A stretch of DNA of 64,000 nucleotides. Origin: Nostoc sp. NMS7 (GTDB taxonomy: Bacteria; Cyanobacteriota; Cyanobacteriia; Cyanobacteriales; Nostocaceae). A model generated the notes under the pieces. It made no database searches. It was not told where the DNA came from and saw only the letters and a list, made by a program, of their open reading frames with translations. Of this stretch, positions 36,267 to 44,831 are shown in pieces. The translations under genes were made by a program, and so were the position numbers. The stretch is taken from NCBI RefSeq assembly GCF_017115085.1, contig NZ_JABXKJ010000215.1, forward strand, positions 1 to 64,000. Direction: 5' to 3'. Numbering within the stretch: position 1 is the stretch's first letter; every line of letters starts with the position of its first letter.

Positions 36267-36797
36267 ATGGCTATTTTAGATTCAAAAGGTCGTTTATTCG
36301 GCAAAATCAATCTCCTAGATTTAGGTGCTGCGCTGGTAACTCTGCTAGTTATATTTGTGATGTTGTCTACTATCTTGTCTACCTTAGGTCTTGCCCAAGT
36401 CGGTGAGAAAATAGTACCCATAGAAGTAGACTTAGTAGTTCGTGGTTTGAATGTACGTGATCCTGAGCAATTATTTAACAATGGCTTAAAAAAAGGTGGG
36501 AAAACTGATGTAATTATCCGCAATCAACCCTATGGAGAGATTGGGATTAAATCTATTCAACAGCTACCTAGAACAGTCAATGTTTCCCAACCTGATGGCA
36601 CTGTTAAAGAATTACCAGATCCCAAGATCAACAATTTTAGTACAGATATGATTTTGACCTTAGAAGGTAAAGCCAAACGTACTGAAAGTGGACTAGTTCT
36701 AGGTAGCAGCAAAGTGAAAATTGGTATGCCGTTTGAGTTAGAAGGTTTTAACTACAACTTCAATGCAACGGTTATTGATATCAGATTCGAGAAATAG
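36267..36797 (+). CDS. DUF4330 family membrane-anchored protein
   Basis: 176 residues from the chosen start MAILDSKGRLFGKINLLDLG. One N-terminal membrane helix (about 17-40) is followed by a beta-rich domain (VPIEVDLVVRGLNVRDPEQL, then VKIGMPFELEGFNYNFNATV). DUF4330 proteins are widespread in cyanobacteria with no assigned role; the domain probably faces the periplasm. The frame is open to 36138, but that part does not look like the family. Confidence 0.8.
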   Translation: MAILDSKGRLFGKINLLDLGAALVTLLVIFVMLSTILSTLGLAQVGEKIVPIEVDLVVRGLNVRDPEQLFNNGLKKGGKTDVIIRNQPYGEIGIKSIQQLPRTVNVSQPDGTVKELPDPKINNFSTDMILTLEGKAKRTESGLVLGSSKVKIGMPFELEGFNYNFNATVIDIRFEK

Positions 36798-37032
36798 CCT
36801 TGACATTTTCTTTGATCTATTTTCCCGTCTCTGACAGGAGAAGTAACAAAGAGGCTGATAAACTCAACCCCTCTCCGTGAGTTCCCAGAAAGGAGAGAAA
36901 GCACAACTTTATCGGAGTGAGGTTAAGCTTAACCTCATTCTTATTAGGAAACGCTAGATCAGATTACTCAATTGAGGTTATAACTACTTAGGAACGTGGA
37001 TTAAATAAAATGCAAAACTTCATCCTGTCTCT

Positions 37033-37064
37033 CAATCCCTCTCCAATATATCGGAGAGGGATTG
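37033..37064. terminator. hairpin between convergent genes
   Basis: CAATCCCTCTCC (37033-37044) pairs exactly with GGAGAGGGATTG (37053-37064) across an 8-base loop. It lies between the ends of the DUF4330 and binding-protein genes and could serve both as a 3'-end structure. It belongs to the same dispersed family as hairpins at 6286, 44714, 51292 and 56352. Confidence 0.6.
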
Positions 37065-37108
37065 AGGGTGAGGTAAGCCAAGGACATAAATTGTATGTTA
37101 TTTAATTC

Positions 37109-38104
37109 TTATTCCTTAGCAGCTTTCGCTTCAAACATTAAATACGTTCCTCCTAATCCTTCTACAATTGTGCGTGTATTGGCAATCATCATTTTCTGAT
37201 AAGTGTCCGCCTCGCTTCCTGGTTCACCAAGTCCCTCAGCATACAACTTCCTCTCAGAAATTTTTACATTAGCTTCTCTTGCTACAGATTGAAGCAAATT
37301 AGGCTTAATTGCCGCCTCAGTAAAAATTGTTGAGACTTTAGCCTGTTTAATATTTGTCACCAAATTTTTCACTCGTGTAACCGTCAGGTTTTTGCCAGTA
37401 CTAATACCTTGCAATCCCCCTGGTAATAAAAGACCGTATGCTTTGGCGTAATAACTCAGTGCATCAGAGGTTGTAACTAACTTACGTTCTTTGGCAGGAA
37501 TACTGACAATTCTTGACTTAATCCAGCTATCTAGTTGAGTCAGTTCATTTGTGATTTTTTTGGTATTGCTGCTATAAGCCTCGGCATCACTAGATTCTAA
37601 TTTTCTCAGGTTACTATTAATTACCTTCACCATTCTGATCGTATTTTTGGTATTGTGCCAAAGATGAGGATCAGTTACATTTTTAGCGCCTGCCTGAAAT
37701 TTTAGTGGCTTAGGCACTGCCAGTTGACCAACGGCTATTTTCGGTGCAGGGTTTTTAGTCGCTTTAATTAATTTGATCAGATTTGGTTCAAAATTGTAAC
37801 CAGTATAAAGAATAAGATTAGCTTGCTCAATGGCTTTACGATCTTCCGGTTTTGGTTTATAAAATTGGGGGTCGGCTGTAGGGGAAATTAAGCAGGTAAG
37901 GTTAACTGTGTTTCCGGCAACCTGTCTGGTTAAGTCACACAGTACGCTTGTAGTCGCTACGACTTGGGGAAGATTCTCATTTGCCTGAGTGGTAGTCTGA
38001 GTGAATGCGGTTCTTGCAGCTTGATTTCCACACCCAACAAATCCAATCGTCAAGGCAACAAGAATAGCTCGGAAGGAATTAGTTGATGGTAATTTTTTTG
38101 ACAT
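37109..38104 (-). CDS. zinc/manganese ABC transporter binding lipoprotein (ZnuA/MntC type)
   Basis: 331 residues from the chosen ATG, six bases after AGGAG. Lipoprotein signal with lipobox FVGCGN, then a cluster A-I (TroA-like) metal-binding domain. Of the usual four ligands, His147 (TDPHLWHN) is present, and acidic candidates lie in FTEAAIKPN and the C-terminal part. The first His, normally in a DPHxY motif, is Gln here (TADPQFYKPKPED). A Zur-like box just upstream suggests zinc-dependent repression. No permease or ATPase gene is adjacent, so partners must be elsewhere. Confidence 0.88.
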   Translation of the reverse strand: MSKKLPSTNSFRAILVALTIGFVGCGNQAARTAFTQTTTQANENLPQVVATTSVLCDLTRQVAGNTVNLTCLISPTADPQFYKPKPEDRKAIEQANLILYTGYNFEPNLIKLIKATKNPAPKIAVGQLAVPKPLKFQAGAKNVTDPHLWHNTKNTIRMVKVINSNLRKLESSDAEAYSSNTKKITNELTQLDSWIKSRIVSIPAKERKLVTTSDALSYYAKAYGLLLPGGLQGISTGKNLTVTRVKNLVTNIKQAKVSTIFTEAAIKPNLLQSVAREANVKISERKLYAEGLGEPGSEADTYQKMMIANTRTIVEGLGGTYLMFEAKAAKE

Positions 38105-38131
38105 CATCAACTCCTACTGGATGTATTGAAA

Positions 38132-38146
38132 AAATAATCATTATCA
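38132..38146 (-). promoter_or_regulatory. Zur (FurB)-like operator
   Basis: AAATAATCATTATCA matches the Anabaena Zur consensus TGATAATNATTATCA, as I recall it, at 13 of 14 defined positions less one (the first two bases differ). It lies 27 bases upstream of the binding-protein start, overlapping where a promoter would be expected. Confidence 0.55.
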
Positions 38147-38161
38147 GTAACGGATTAGTGA

Positions 38162-38364
38162 AATACCAAGGGTAAGCCTTCATCTGGGAAAATTGTAAAA
38201 CTTAAGGGAAAAGGAATTAATAAACTCTCTCGTTTCCCACTTTCCCTAGCCGACATCCAACAATTTTTGCTTGGTGAACTACTCACTGGTGAGGTTTTTG
38301 CAGGCAAAATGTTAGTTAACTTCACGCGACAGACTAGAAAACTGGTAGAGGTAGAAGCACAATA
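38162..38364 (+). pseudogene. possible gene remnant
   Basis: An open stretch with no start codon encodes KPSSGKIVKLKGKGINKLSR, then FPLSLADIQQFLLGELLTGE and a stop after KLVEVEAQ. The composition is protein-like, but I cannot name a family. It follows an in-frame stop and has no ribosome binding site, so it may be a 3' remnant. The rest of the gap to 38844 shows nothing further. Confidence 0.25.
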
Positions 38365-38844
38365 ATAAAGGCAATGCTGGCGAGCCTCCGGTAAGGAGTG
38401 TAGTGTAGTTCTCTGATCGTCTGTTGAAGGGGCTATGCCATTGTCCTTACATACCACAAAGGTCGCAAATTGACTAGGATTATCAGGTTAAGGAGTGGAA
38501 CGTAGTAATGCTGAGGCTTATTGAGCATACGGGTTGATGGGAGCAAGCCGAGTCGTGAATCTAAGGCAATTGTAGCTGTGGTTTTGCCAGGTGTGGGCAG
38601 ATGGTTGTGACAAAATTGGCGAATTGGCGATTTTTTAGCCATCAGCCTTTGTTACACTAATTTTCACCTAGTAAAGCCTTTCAATAGCGCTCAGAGGATT
38701 ATCTAACTGCTCTTTATTGCCAGTCGTCGGGTTGTGATTGAACATTGACTTTATCGGAAAGGGATAAACGCAAGCCATCAGCGAATTGCTGTCACTGCCT
38801 GAAAAAAAGCTATATTAAGGAAAAGCTAGCGATCGCCAAGGGCT

Positions 38845-39048
38845 ATGGATATTCCCGAAAAATTTAAGCGTGTTGTAGAGCAACTTAATGAAGAGGAATT
38901 ATCTACCTTGCTCGATTTTGCGATTTTTCTTCAGTCTAAAGGAAAATCTGCTGCGACAATGGTAGAATCTCACGCTTATACGGACTGGTTAAGCGCTGAA
39001 AATGACATTTATGACGAAGTCTTTACCGATCAACTTTCAACGCGGTGA
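38845..39048 (+). CDS. putative antitoxin of a MazF-type pair
   Basis: 67 residues, acidic, mostly helical (DIPEKFKRVVEQLNEEELST, then LLDFAIFLQSKGK). Resembles small antitoxin-like proteins often annotated near MazF or PIN toxins, but has no clear DNA-binding motif. Its end overlaps the toxin frame by about 38 bases, and that overlap is the main reason for the call. Confidence 0.6.
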   Translation: MDIPEKFKRVVEQLNEEELSTLLDFAIFLQSKGKSAATMVESHAYTDWLSAENDIYDEVFTDQLSTR

Positions 39049-39346
39049 TATAGTTTTGTGCAGTATACCAATGCCATCTACCCAACTGCAACAGTTTAAA
39101 ATTCGTTTATCTGTAATTATTTCCGCGAATAGACTTAATGACATCCTTGATGATGTAATGTTTGTACCTTGTACTTCCAACACTAGTCGTCTTTTGACAG
39201 CAACACAATATTTAATAAGAGGTGAGGAAATTGCGCTCGCTGGTATTAGGATTGAGTCCGTAGTTCGTTGTGAGTCTATTTTTACTTTGAATAAATCTAT
39301 GATTATTAGAAAATTAGGTTCCCTGACTCAAGAAGCAATAAACTAG
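39011..39346 (+). CDS. MazF/PemK family toxin
   Basis: 111 residues. FQRGDIVLCSIPMPSTQLQQ at the N-terminus is the characteristic first strands of the MazF/PemK fold, followed by IRLSVIISANRLND and MFVPCTSN, corresponding to the RPxVVxS and VxPxT positions. Family members are sequence-specific mRNA endoribonucleases. The conserved RP is IR here, which could alter activity. An upstream Met at 39002 is possible. Overlap with the preceding antitoxin-like gene fits an operon. Confidence 0.75.
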   Translation: MTKSLPINFQRGDIVLCSIPMPSTQLQQFKIRLSVIISANRLNDILDDVMFVPCTSNTSRLLTATQYLIRGEEIALAGIRIESVVRCESIFTLNKSMIIRKLGSLTQEAIN

Positions 39347-39717
39347 GTGAAGTTTTGTTTGATACCAGCTTTGAAATTGTCAGATAAGATTGCGGTTGAA
39401 AAAATAGAAAAGCTTTTGGAAAAATTACCTTTTGGTTTCTTAAAAGAGTGTTTTTTAAAAAACAACTACGATTTATTTACTTTCTTCAAACCATTACCAT
39501 AAATAATCACCTCTGCACCACCATTAGCTACTGTTGGATGAATAAATAAAAGCCAAGTCAATCAATTTTGGATTTTGGATTGGTGATAGCGTAGCGTTAG
39601 CGAGTCTTCTCCCTTGGCGTTAGCGCAGCGTAAAGCCTTCGGCATAGCTTCTCTACGAGAGGCTGCGCCAACGCTTAGAGCATTCTTGAAAGCTAATAAT
39701 ATTGGTGAAGATAAACA
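39347..39717. repeat. intergenic with dispersed repeat
   Basis: The first 200 bp are AT-rich with no recognised feature. 39560-39690 carries GATTTTGGATT units and the GCGTAGCGTTAGCGAG and CTCTACGAGAGGCTGCGCCA elements that recur elsewhere in the window. Confidence 0.65.
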
Positions 39718-40053
39718 ATGGTAATTTTAGTTATCCTCGTTAACACCCTGATTTCGCTGATACTACTTTATGTAGCTTGGCGAGTGTGGCAACTCAAGCG
39801 GCAGCTAGCATACATAGCAGATAGGTTAACCGCCTATGAAAGTTGTACCCATGCAGCACTGAATAAAGCACCCGAAAATATTTATCTCAGCCAGGATAAT
39901 ATTTACAACTTACGGCAGAAAAATCAAGCCTTACAAATGCAAATCCAACAAGTCCGGGAAATTCTCAGTCTACTTTTGCTAGGACGGCAAATCTGGCAGC
40001 GTTATTTTCGGAGGCTAGAGCTAACATCCGGGAAAAGAACTTTTGCAAAATGA
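39718..40053 (+). CDS. hypothetical single-helix membrane protein
   Basis: 111 residues: a membrane helix at about 2-22 (VILVILVNTLISLILLYVAW), then a basic stretch and a heptad-patterned, probably coiled-coil region (NIYNLRQKNQALQMQIQQVR). Layout resembles the small membrane proteins next to YtxH genes in cyanobacteria. It precedes ytxH and DUF948 genes on the same strand, about 300 bp apart. Function unknown. Confidence 0.7.
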   Translation: MVILVILVNTLISLILLYVAWRVWQLKRQLAYIADRLTAYESCTHAALNKAPENIYLSQDNIYNLRQKNQALQMQIQQVREILSLLLLGRQIWQRYFRRLELTSGKRTFAK

Positions 40054-40361
40054 TTTATGTCAGGTTCATGAATATTTATAATTAGGGCTGATGCGAGGAC
40101 ACCGGGACGTGGTGACACAAACAGAAGTCTAAGGGCTGATTTGGGACTTAGAAGCCCACCAGAAGGCTTACCAAAGGCATAAAAACTTTGGGATATCCGG
40201 GGAGTTTTGAATTATAAGTAATTAATGGTTTTGATATTTAATCAATAAAAGCAACATTTATGGGTGATATTTTGTCACGATAGATTAACTGAATAAAATC
40301 GGTGGAGTCTTACAAGGAGAGAAAACCCACCTAAAATGGGTGTAAGGAGAGAAACAACAAG
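40054..40361. other. intergenic, possible structured RNA or leader
   Basis: Contains TCTAAG (40128-40133) complementary to CTTAGA (40147-40152), and GGCT (40134-40137) complementary to AGCC (40153-40156), an arrangement that would form an H-type pseudoknot. Upstream CACC/GGTG could form another hairpin. Just before the YtxH gene, ACAAGGAGAGAAA and TAAGGAGAGAAA repeat around a CCCACCTAAAATGGGT hairpin. No known RNA family was recognised. Confidence 0.3.
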
Positions 40362-40712
40362 ATGTCTAATAACCGTTCTGGAGTATTTATTGGCGGTTTT
40401 ATGCTGGGAGCTACCATCGGTGCTTTGACCGGTTTGCTCGTGGCTCCACGCACAGGGCGCGAAACGCGTAAAATTTTGAAAAAATCTGCCAATGCTATCC
40501 CAGAATTGGCAGAAGATTTATCAACGAGTGTGCAAATCCAGGCAGATCGTCTCTCTGCGATCGCACTGCAAAACTGGGATGAGACTTTAGATAGATTACG
40601 GGAGGCGATCGCAGCAGGTGTAGATGCCAGTCAGCGGGAAAGCCAAGTCTTAAACCGGCCAACATCTGTTGAAGACTCAGATTCTCTTCCCGAGCAATTA
40701 GAACGCTTATAA
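40362..40712 (+). CDS. YtxH domain protein
   Basis: 116 residues. The YtxH hallmark is at the N-terminus: GVFIGGFMLGATIGALTGLL (a glycine-rich membrane helix) followed by VAPRTGRETRKILKKS. The rest is amphipathic helix. Often a stress-associated envelope protein; precise role unknown. Preceded by a strong GGAGAG site and followed after 11 bases by the DUF948 gene, so the two form an operon. Confidence 0.88.
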   Translation: MSNNRSGVFIGGFMLGATIGALTGLLVAPRTGRETRKILKKSANAIPELAEDLSTSVQIQADRLSAIALQNWDETLDRLREAIAAGVDASQRESQVLNRPTSVEDSDSLPEQLERL

Positions 40713-40723
40713 ATGACATAACC

Positions 40724-41263
40724 GTGATTGATCCCCTGTTTTGGTTGGGATTTTCCTTACTCTTAGTTGCCACAAGCTTGACTGCGGTTTTAGTGGCGGC
40801 AATACCGGCTTTGCAAGAGTTAGCACGCGCGGCTCGCAGTGCAGAAAAGCTATTTGATACACTCTCGCGGGAGTTACCGCCCACTCTAGAAGCTATCCGC
40901 GTGACTGGTTTGGAAATCGCTGACTTAACTGATAATGTCGGTGAAGGTATAAAAAGTGCCAGTCAAGTCGCCAAACAAGTTGATCAAAGCCTTGATAGTG
41001 CAAGAATTCAGGCTCAAAATCTGCAAGTAGGTACACGCAGCGTCTTTGTTGGCGCAAAAGCCGCTTGGAGAAACTTCACACGCCAAAAACCCACAAGGCG
41101 AACAGGCGATCGCACCCCAAGCAATGAAAAACCACAACTCACGTTGCGAGAACGAGAAGTGCTCAGGCAAGAAAATCACCGGATTAAAGCAGAAGTATAC
41201 CGGGCTAATGACGGTTACAACGACGTCGCTAGCTGGGAAAACAATTTCGATGAGGAAGATTGA
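40724..41263 (+). CDS. DUF948 domain protein
   Basis: 179 residues. N-terminal membrane helix (about 4-28) then a helical region (LAEAIRVTGLEIADLTDN-type pattern, seen here as PPTLEAIRVTGLEIADLTDN) typical of DUF948, and a charged, disordered C-terminus. Starts with GTG at 40724, 11 bases after ytxH. Pairing of YtxH and DUF948 proteins is common and suggests an envelope complex. Confidence 0.82.
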   Translation: MIDPLFWLGFSLLLVATSLTAVLVAAIPALQELARAARSAEKLFDTLSRELPPTLEAIRVTGLEIADLTDNVGEGIKSASQVAKQVDQSLDSARIQAQNLQVGTRSVFVGAKAAWRNFTRQKPTRRTGDRTPSNEKPQLTLREREVLRQENHRIKAEVYRANDGYNDVASWENNFDEED

Positions 41264-41530
41264 ATTAGGGCATTGGGCATTGGTTATTTCTCTTCATCTG
41301 TTTCACTCCCCAACTCACCCTGCGGGAAGCTAAAGCTACATTTTTCCTAATCTTTTTGTTCAATTTTGAATTTTGAATTTTGAATTGATTTCTCCCCACT
41401 CCCCAAAAACCCTTTGCGTTGATCCCTTAGATTAGAGTAAAGTAAACAAGTGTAAAGAACTATCACTTTTCCAGTACTCTTTTAAAACAACTTGTTTACT
41501 TCTACCGTTGATATTTGTATAAAAACGTCC

Positions 41531-42340
41531 ATGCAATCTTGTTTTTGGCGACGAATTCTGCTATCTATTGCAGTATTTTTTCTGGCTGGGTCAATTTGGG
41601 TGATGCATTCTCCCCCAGCACTGGCTTATGACAATCCTGACTTACTCCCTGCCACCTTTACCCCAGTTGTAGACTTAGCAAAATCTCTTCCTGTGTTGCA
41701 AGAAGAAAAGCTTGTCAAAGAATTAGAGCAGTTTGAAGTCGATACGGGCTGGAAACTGCGAGTATTGACCCAGTATGACCGCACCCCAGGTCGGGCAGTC
41801 ATCAAATATTGGGGTTTGGATGACAAAAGCATTCTACTAGTTGCTGATTCTCGTGGCGGTAACATCCTCAGTTTTAGCGTCGGCGATGCTGTTTATGAAC
41901 TTTTACCCCGGACGTTCTGGATAGAATTGCAAACCCGCTTCGGTAATTTGTTCTTTGTCCGCGAACAAGGCGAAGACCAAGCCATTCTGCAAGCCTTAGA
42001 ATCGGTTAAAGGCTGTTTACTCAAGGGTGGTTGCAATGTTGTCCCCGGATTGCCACGAGAGCAATGGATTCTCACCTTGATTAGCTCAATTATTGGTGGG
42101 GTGATTTGTGGATTTGCAGCTCAACCCCGCGATAAAGGACAAGTTTTCGCTTGGCAATGGGCTTTAATTTTCTCACCTTTGTGGGGAATCTTGTTTATTG
42201 CCTTTGGCATTGGACCAGTGGTGACACGCACAAGCGACTGGTTACCTCTAGTTCGCAATATCTCTGGGTTTCTCATCGGCGTCTTGGTTGCCTACCTATC
42301 TCCTGTTTTCAGTCGGCCTTCATCCAGTAATGAGTTATGA
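41531..42340 (+). CDS. TPM-domain membrane protein (Psb32/TLP18.3-like)
   Basis: 269 residues from the chosen start MQSCFWRRILLSIA. Signal or anchor helix (about 8-30), then a TPM (TLP18.3/Psb32/MOLO-1) domain: LPVLQEEKLVKELEQFEVDT, GWKLRVLTQY, KSILLVADSRGGNILSFSVG. Two to three C-terminal membrane helices follow (about 175-260). Related lumenal proteins assist photosystem II repair, but this one has extra membrane helices, so the role may differ. The in-frame extension to 41492 lacks a ribosome site. Confidence 0.82.
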   Translation: MQSCFWRRILLSIAVFFLAGSIWVMHSPPALAYDNPDLLPATFTPVVDLAKSLPVLQEEKLVKELEQFEVDTGWKLRVLTQYDRTPGRAVIKYWGLDDKSILLVADSRGGNILSFSVGDAVYELLPRTFWIELQTRFGNLFFVREQGEDQAILQALESVKGCLLKGGCNVVPGLPREQWILTLISSIIGGVICGFAAQPRDKGQVFAWQWALIFSPLWGILFIAFGIGPVVTRTSDWLPLVRNISGFLIGVLVAYLSPVFSRPSSSNEL

Positions 42341-42485
42341 GTATCGAAGATTTGAGTTGCCCAAGCCGCCTCTCAAACTTCTCGCTGAGTTAGGAGTTAT
42401 CAGTTAATTAAAAACTTAAAACTCCTAACTGCTAACTCTCTGAAGCTGATAAGCTGAAAGCTAATATTTGAGAAGCTCAACAAAA

Positions 42486-43115
42486 ATGGAATGGCACGTA
42501 ACTGATGCTCAAAGTTTAGCAATCATTGATAGTGAAATTGACAATCATGCCTTTTCACCCGCAGAGTATGAGATTGTGCGTCGGGTAATCTACTCTACAG
42601 CTGACTTTGAGTATAAGTCTTTAATTCGTTTCTCTGAGCGTGCCTTGCAAGCTGGAGCAGCAGCACTAGCCGCGCGTACTACGATTGTGGTAGATGTGCC
42701 GATGGTACAAGTAGGTATTGCCTACGAGATTCAAAACACCTTTGCTAATCCGGTGTATTGCAGTATGGAAGCTGTGACACGCCCCCAAAAAGAAAAAACT
42801 CGGGCAGCATGGGGAATAGAAACTTTAGCAAAGCGTTATCCAGAGGGCATTTTTGTGGTAGGACAAGCGCAAACAGCACTAACAGCACTGGTGGATTTAA
42901 TTGAAGCTGAGGAAATTAGACCTGCTTTGATAATTGCAACTCCAGTGGGATTTGTAAATGTTGATGAAGCGAAGGAGCGCTTACGAGATTCTTTAGTGCC
43001 TCACATTACAATTGACAGTCGCAAAGGTAATGCAGTTGTAGCAGCTGCGATCGTTGATGGATTGGTAGACTTGGCATGGCAAGCCTATGGGCAAGATAGA
43101 AATGGAGGGAGCTAG
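42486..43115 (+). CDS. cobH: precorrin-8X methylmutase (CobH/CbiC)
   Basis: 209 residues. This enzyme moves a methyl group from C-11 to C-12, making hydrogenobyrinic or cobyrinic acid in cobalamin synthesis. Seen: VRRVIYSTADFEYKSLIRFS, VDVPMVQVGI, AQTALTALVDLIE, ATPVGFVNVDEAKE and RKGNAVVAAAIVDGL. The residue aligned to the catalytic His of CobH (in the R-x-x-H segment) is Tyr36 here, whereas Salmonella and Pseudomonas homologues, as I remember them, have His. Start at 42486 is preferred over 42468. No other cob gene and no cobalamin riboswitch is visible nearby. Confidence 0.88.
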   Translation: MEWHVTDAQSLAIIDSEIDNHAFSPAEYEIVRRVIYSTADFEYKSLIRFSERALQAGAAALAARTTIVVDVPMVQVGIAYEIQNTFANPVYCSMEAVTRPQKEKTRAAWGIETLAKRYPEGIFVVGQAQTALTALVDLIEAEEIRPALIIATPVGFVNVDEAKERLRDSLVPHITIDSRKGNAVVAAAIVDGLVDLAWQAYGQDRNGGS

Positions 43116-43215
43116 GAAAGTTGGACTTATTGTATTCTGTATCCAAAAAAATATTCAAAATTCCGGAATATTCTGATATTTTTATTGAAAAGTGCCTATA
43201 AAGGAGCCTAGTCTT

Positions 43216-44625
43216 GTGGTAATGAAAGGTTTGAGTATAAGCGCATATATTGCAATTCCCGTGGCGTTAAGTCTTTTGGTTGAGGGAGAAAGGATAAAAG
43301 GATTTTTCCTTGAAAACTTCCAGGTATCCACTAACAAGGAAATGACCCTATCCAGCCGCGAGCTAATCAGCACTAATGCGACTCCGAAAACATACTATGT
43401 TAGTGGTACTGGAAACGACCAAAATAGTGGACTTTCTTCCTCATCTGCCTTTAGGACAATTCAAAAGGCAGCAGATTTGACTAACCCCGGCGATACAGTA
43501 TTGATTATGAACGGAGTTTACACAAATTTACCCCAAGCTGGGGCTGTAGTAAATATTAAACGTTCTGGAACTGCAAAAGCATGGATTAAGTATAAAGCAT
43601 ATCCTGGGCATTTCCCAAAAATTCAGCACAATACATGGAACGGGATCGCGGTTTCAAGTGGAGCTTCATATATTGAGATAAATGGGCTGGAGGTGATTGG
43701 AAACAATGCCAATATAACCCTTGATTATGCGATGAGTCAGAAGACTAACAAAACAAACCGACTGACAAACGGAAGCTGCATAAATATTGACGGACGAACC
43801 AATGGTCATGTTCATCACATCCGTGTTCTGAACAACAAAGTGCATGACTGTGGAGGAGGAGGTATCGGAGCAATGGAGGCTGATTATGTGACAATAGATA
43901 ATAACGTGGTGTTCAATAATGCCTGGTACAGCATTTATGGTTGCAGTGGTATTTCGATGTTGAGCAATTGGAATTTTGACAACAACCAGGGATATAAGAT
44001 GTTGATTACCAACAACAAAAGCTACAATAATCGGATGTACATCCCTTGGATTGCAGTCGGAAGGATCACAGACGGAAACGGCATTATTATCGATAGTTCA
44101 AAAAATCCTAATAACCCCAAAATGGGTGTATATAAAGGACGTACTTTAGTTAAAAACAATCTGACATTTAATAATGGTGGTTCAGGGATTCATGCCTTTT
44201 TTAGCGCGCATGTTGATATTGTAAATAACACTGCGGTTTTAAATAATCAGAGTCCCGAAATTAAAGGTGGGCAAATATATGCTCATACATCAGATGATGT
44301 CAAAATTATAAATAACATTCTCTATGCTTTTCCTGGCAAGGATATTAATACTAACACTAACAATAAAAATGTTATTTATGATTATAATATCTACATGAAT
44401 AGTTCTAAGATAAGTGTTAAGGGTCCTCATGATATTGTTGCAGACTCACAGTTTTTAAGTAAGCATCCCACTCTAGAAAAAATATCTAATGATTGGAAAT
44501 CGCGGCTAGAGAAACAAGATCCGCCAAAGCGGACTTATGTAGAGTCTAAGTCAGGAAGTTTTGTTTGTGGGCCAGTGAGTTATCGTTTGCAAGGGAAACT
44601 GATCAAAGTGGGATGTTCTCGTTAG
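43216..44625 (+). CDS. secreted right-handed beta-helix protein
   Basis: About 469 residues. N-terminal hydrophobic stretch (ISAYIAIPVALSLLV) suggests secretion. Then the DUF1565-like opening YYVSGTGNDQNSGLSSSSAF followed by RTIQKAADLTNPGDTVLIMN, and many NN-rich beta-helix coils (NNKVHDCGGGGIGAMEADYV, NNVVFNNAWYSIYGC). Fold as in pectate lyases and other polysaccharide-active proteins; no catalytic residues identified. AAGGAG at 43200 serves a GTG at 43216 (or ATG 43222), rather than the farther upstream GTG at 43192. Confidence 0.8.
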   Translation: MVMKGLSISAYIAIPVALSLLVEGERIKGFFLENFQVSTNKEMTLSSRELISTNATPKTYYVSGTGNDQNSGLSSSSAFRTIQKAADLTNPGDTVLIMNGVYTNLPQAGAVVNIKRSGTAKAWIKYKAYPGHFPKIQHNTWNGIAVSSGASYIEINGLEVIGNNANITLDYAMSQKTNKTNRLTNGSCINIDGRTNGHVHHIRVLNNKVHDCGGGGIGAMEADYVTIDNNVVFNNAWYSIYGCSGISMLSNWNFDNNQGYKMLITNNKSYNNRMYIPWIAVGRITDGNGIIIDSSKNPNNPKMGVYKGRTLVKNNLTFNNGGSGIHAFFSAHVDIVNNTAVLNNQSPEIKGGQIYAHTSDDVKIINNILYAFPGKDINTNTNNKNVIYDYNIYMNSSKISVKGPHDIVADSQFLSKHPTLEKISNDWKSRLEKQDPPKRTYVESKSGSFVCGPVSYRLQGKLIKVGCSR

Positions 44626-44713
44626 CAAGAAGGTAGGAAGTATAGGGTAGAAAAGAGAAGCCCATACGGGAGCATCTCACTTTCTTAAAAAGCCTTGTAA
44701 AACCTCACCCCAA

Positions 44714-44737
44714 CCCTCTCCGTGAGTTCGGAGAGGG
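44714..44737. repeat. dispersed CCTCTCC hairpin
   Basis: CCCTCTCCG (44714-44722) and CGGAGAGGG (44729-44737) form a 9-bp stem between the convergent beta-helix and membrane-protein genes. Flank AACCTCACCCCAAC is the same as in other members of this family. Could act as a 3'-end structure. Confidence 0.7.
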
Positions 44738-44831
44738 AGCAAGAATCTTTTTTCTCATCTGGTATATTTGCTTTCACTGAGATGCTCCCAGCCCATACTG
44801 ATTACATCCTGCTGCCTGCTTCACTTCTGCT

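Noticed and set aside
38155..38642. Two minus-strand frames upstream of the zinc-binding protein gene as a transposase remnant
   Set aside because: No transposase motif or terminal inverted repeat could be identified; only the opposite strand shows a weak protein-like stretch.
42341..42485. Possible cobalamin riboswitch before cobH
   Set aside because: Only a GTTAGGAGTT/AACTCCTAAC dispersed hairpin is seen; no B12-box-like sequence, and the gap is too short for a full element.
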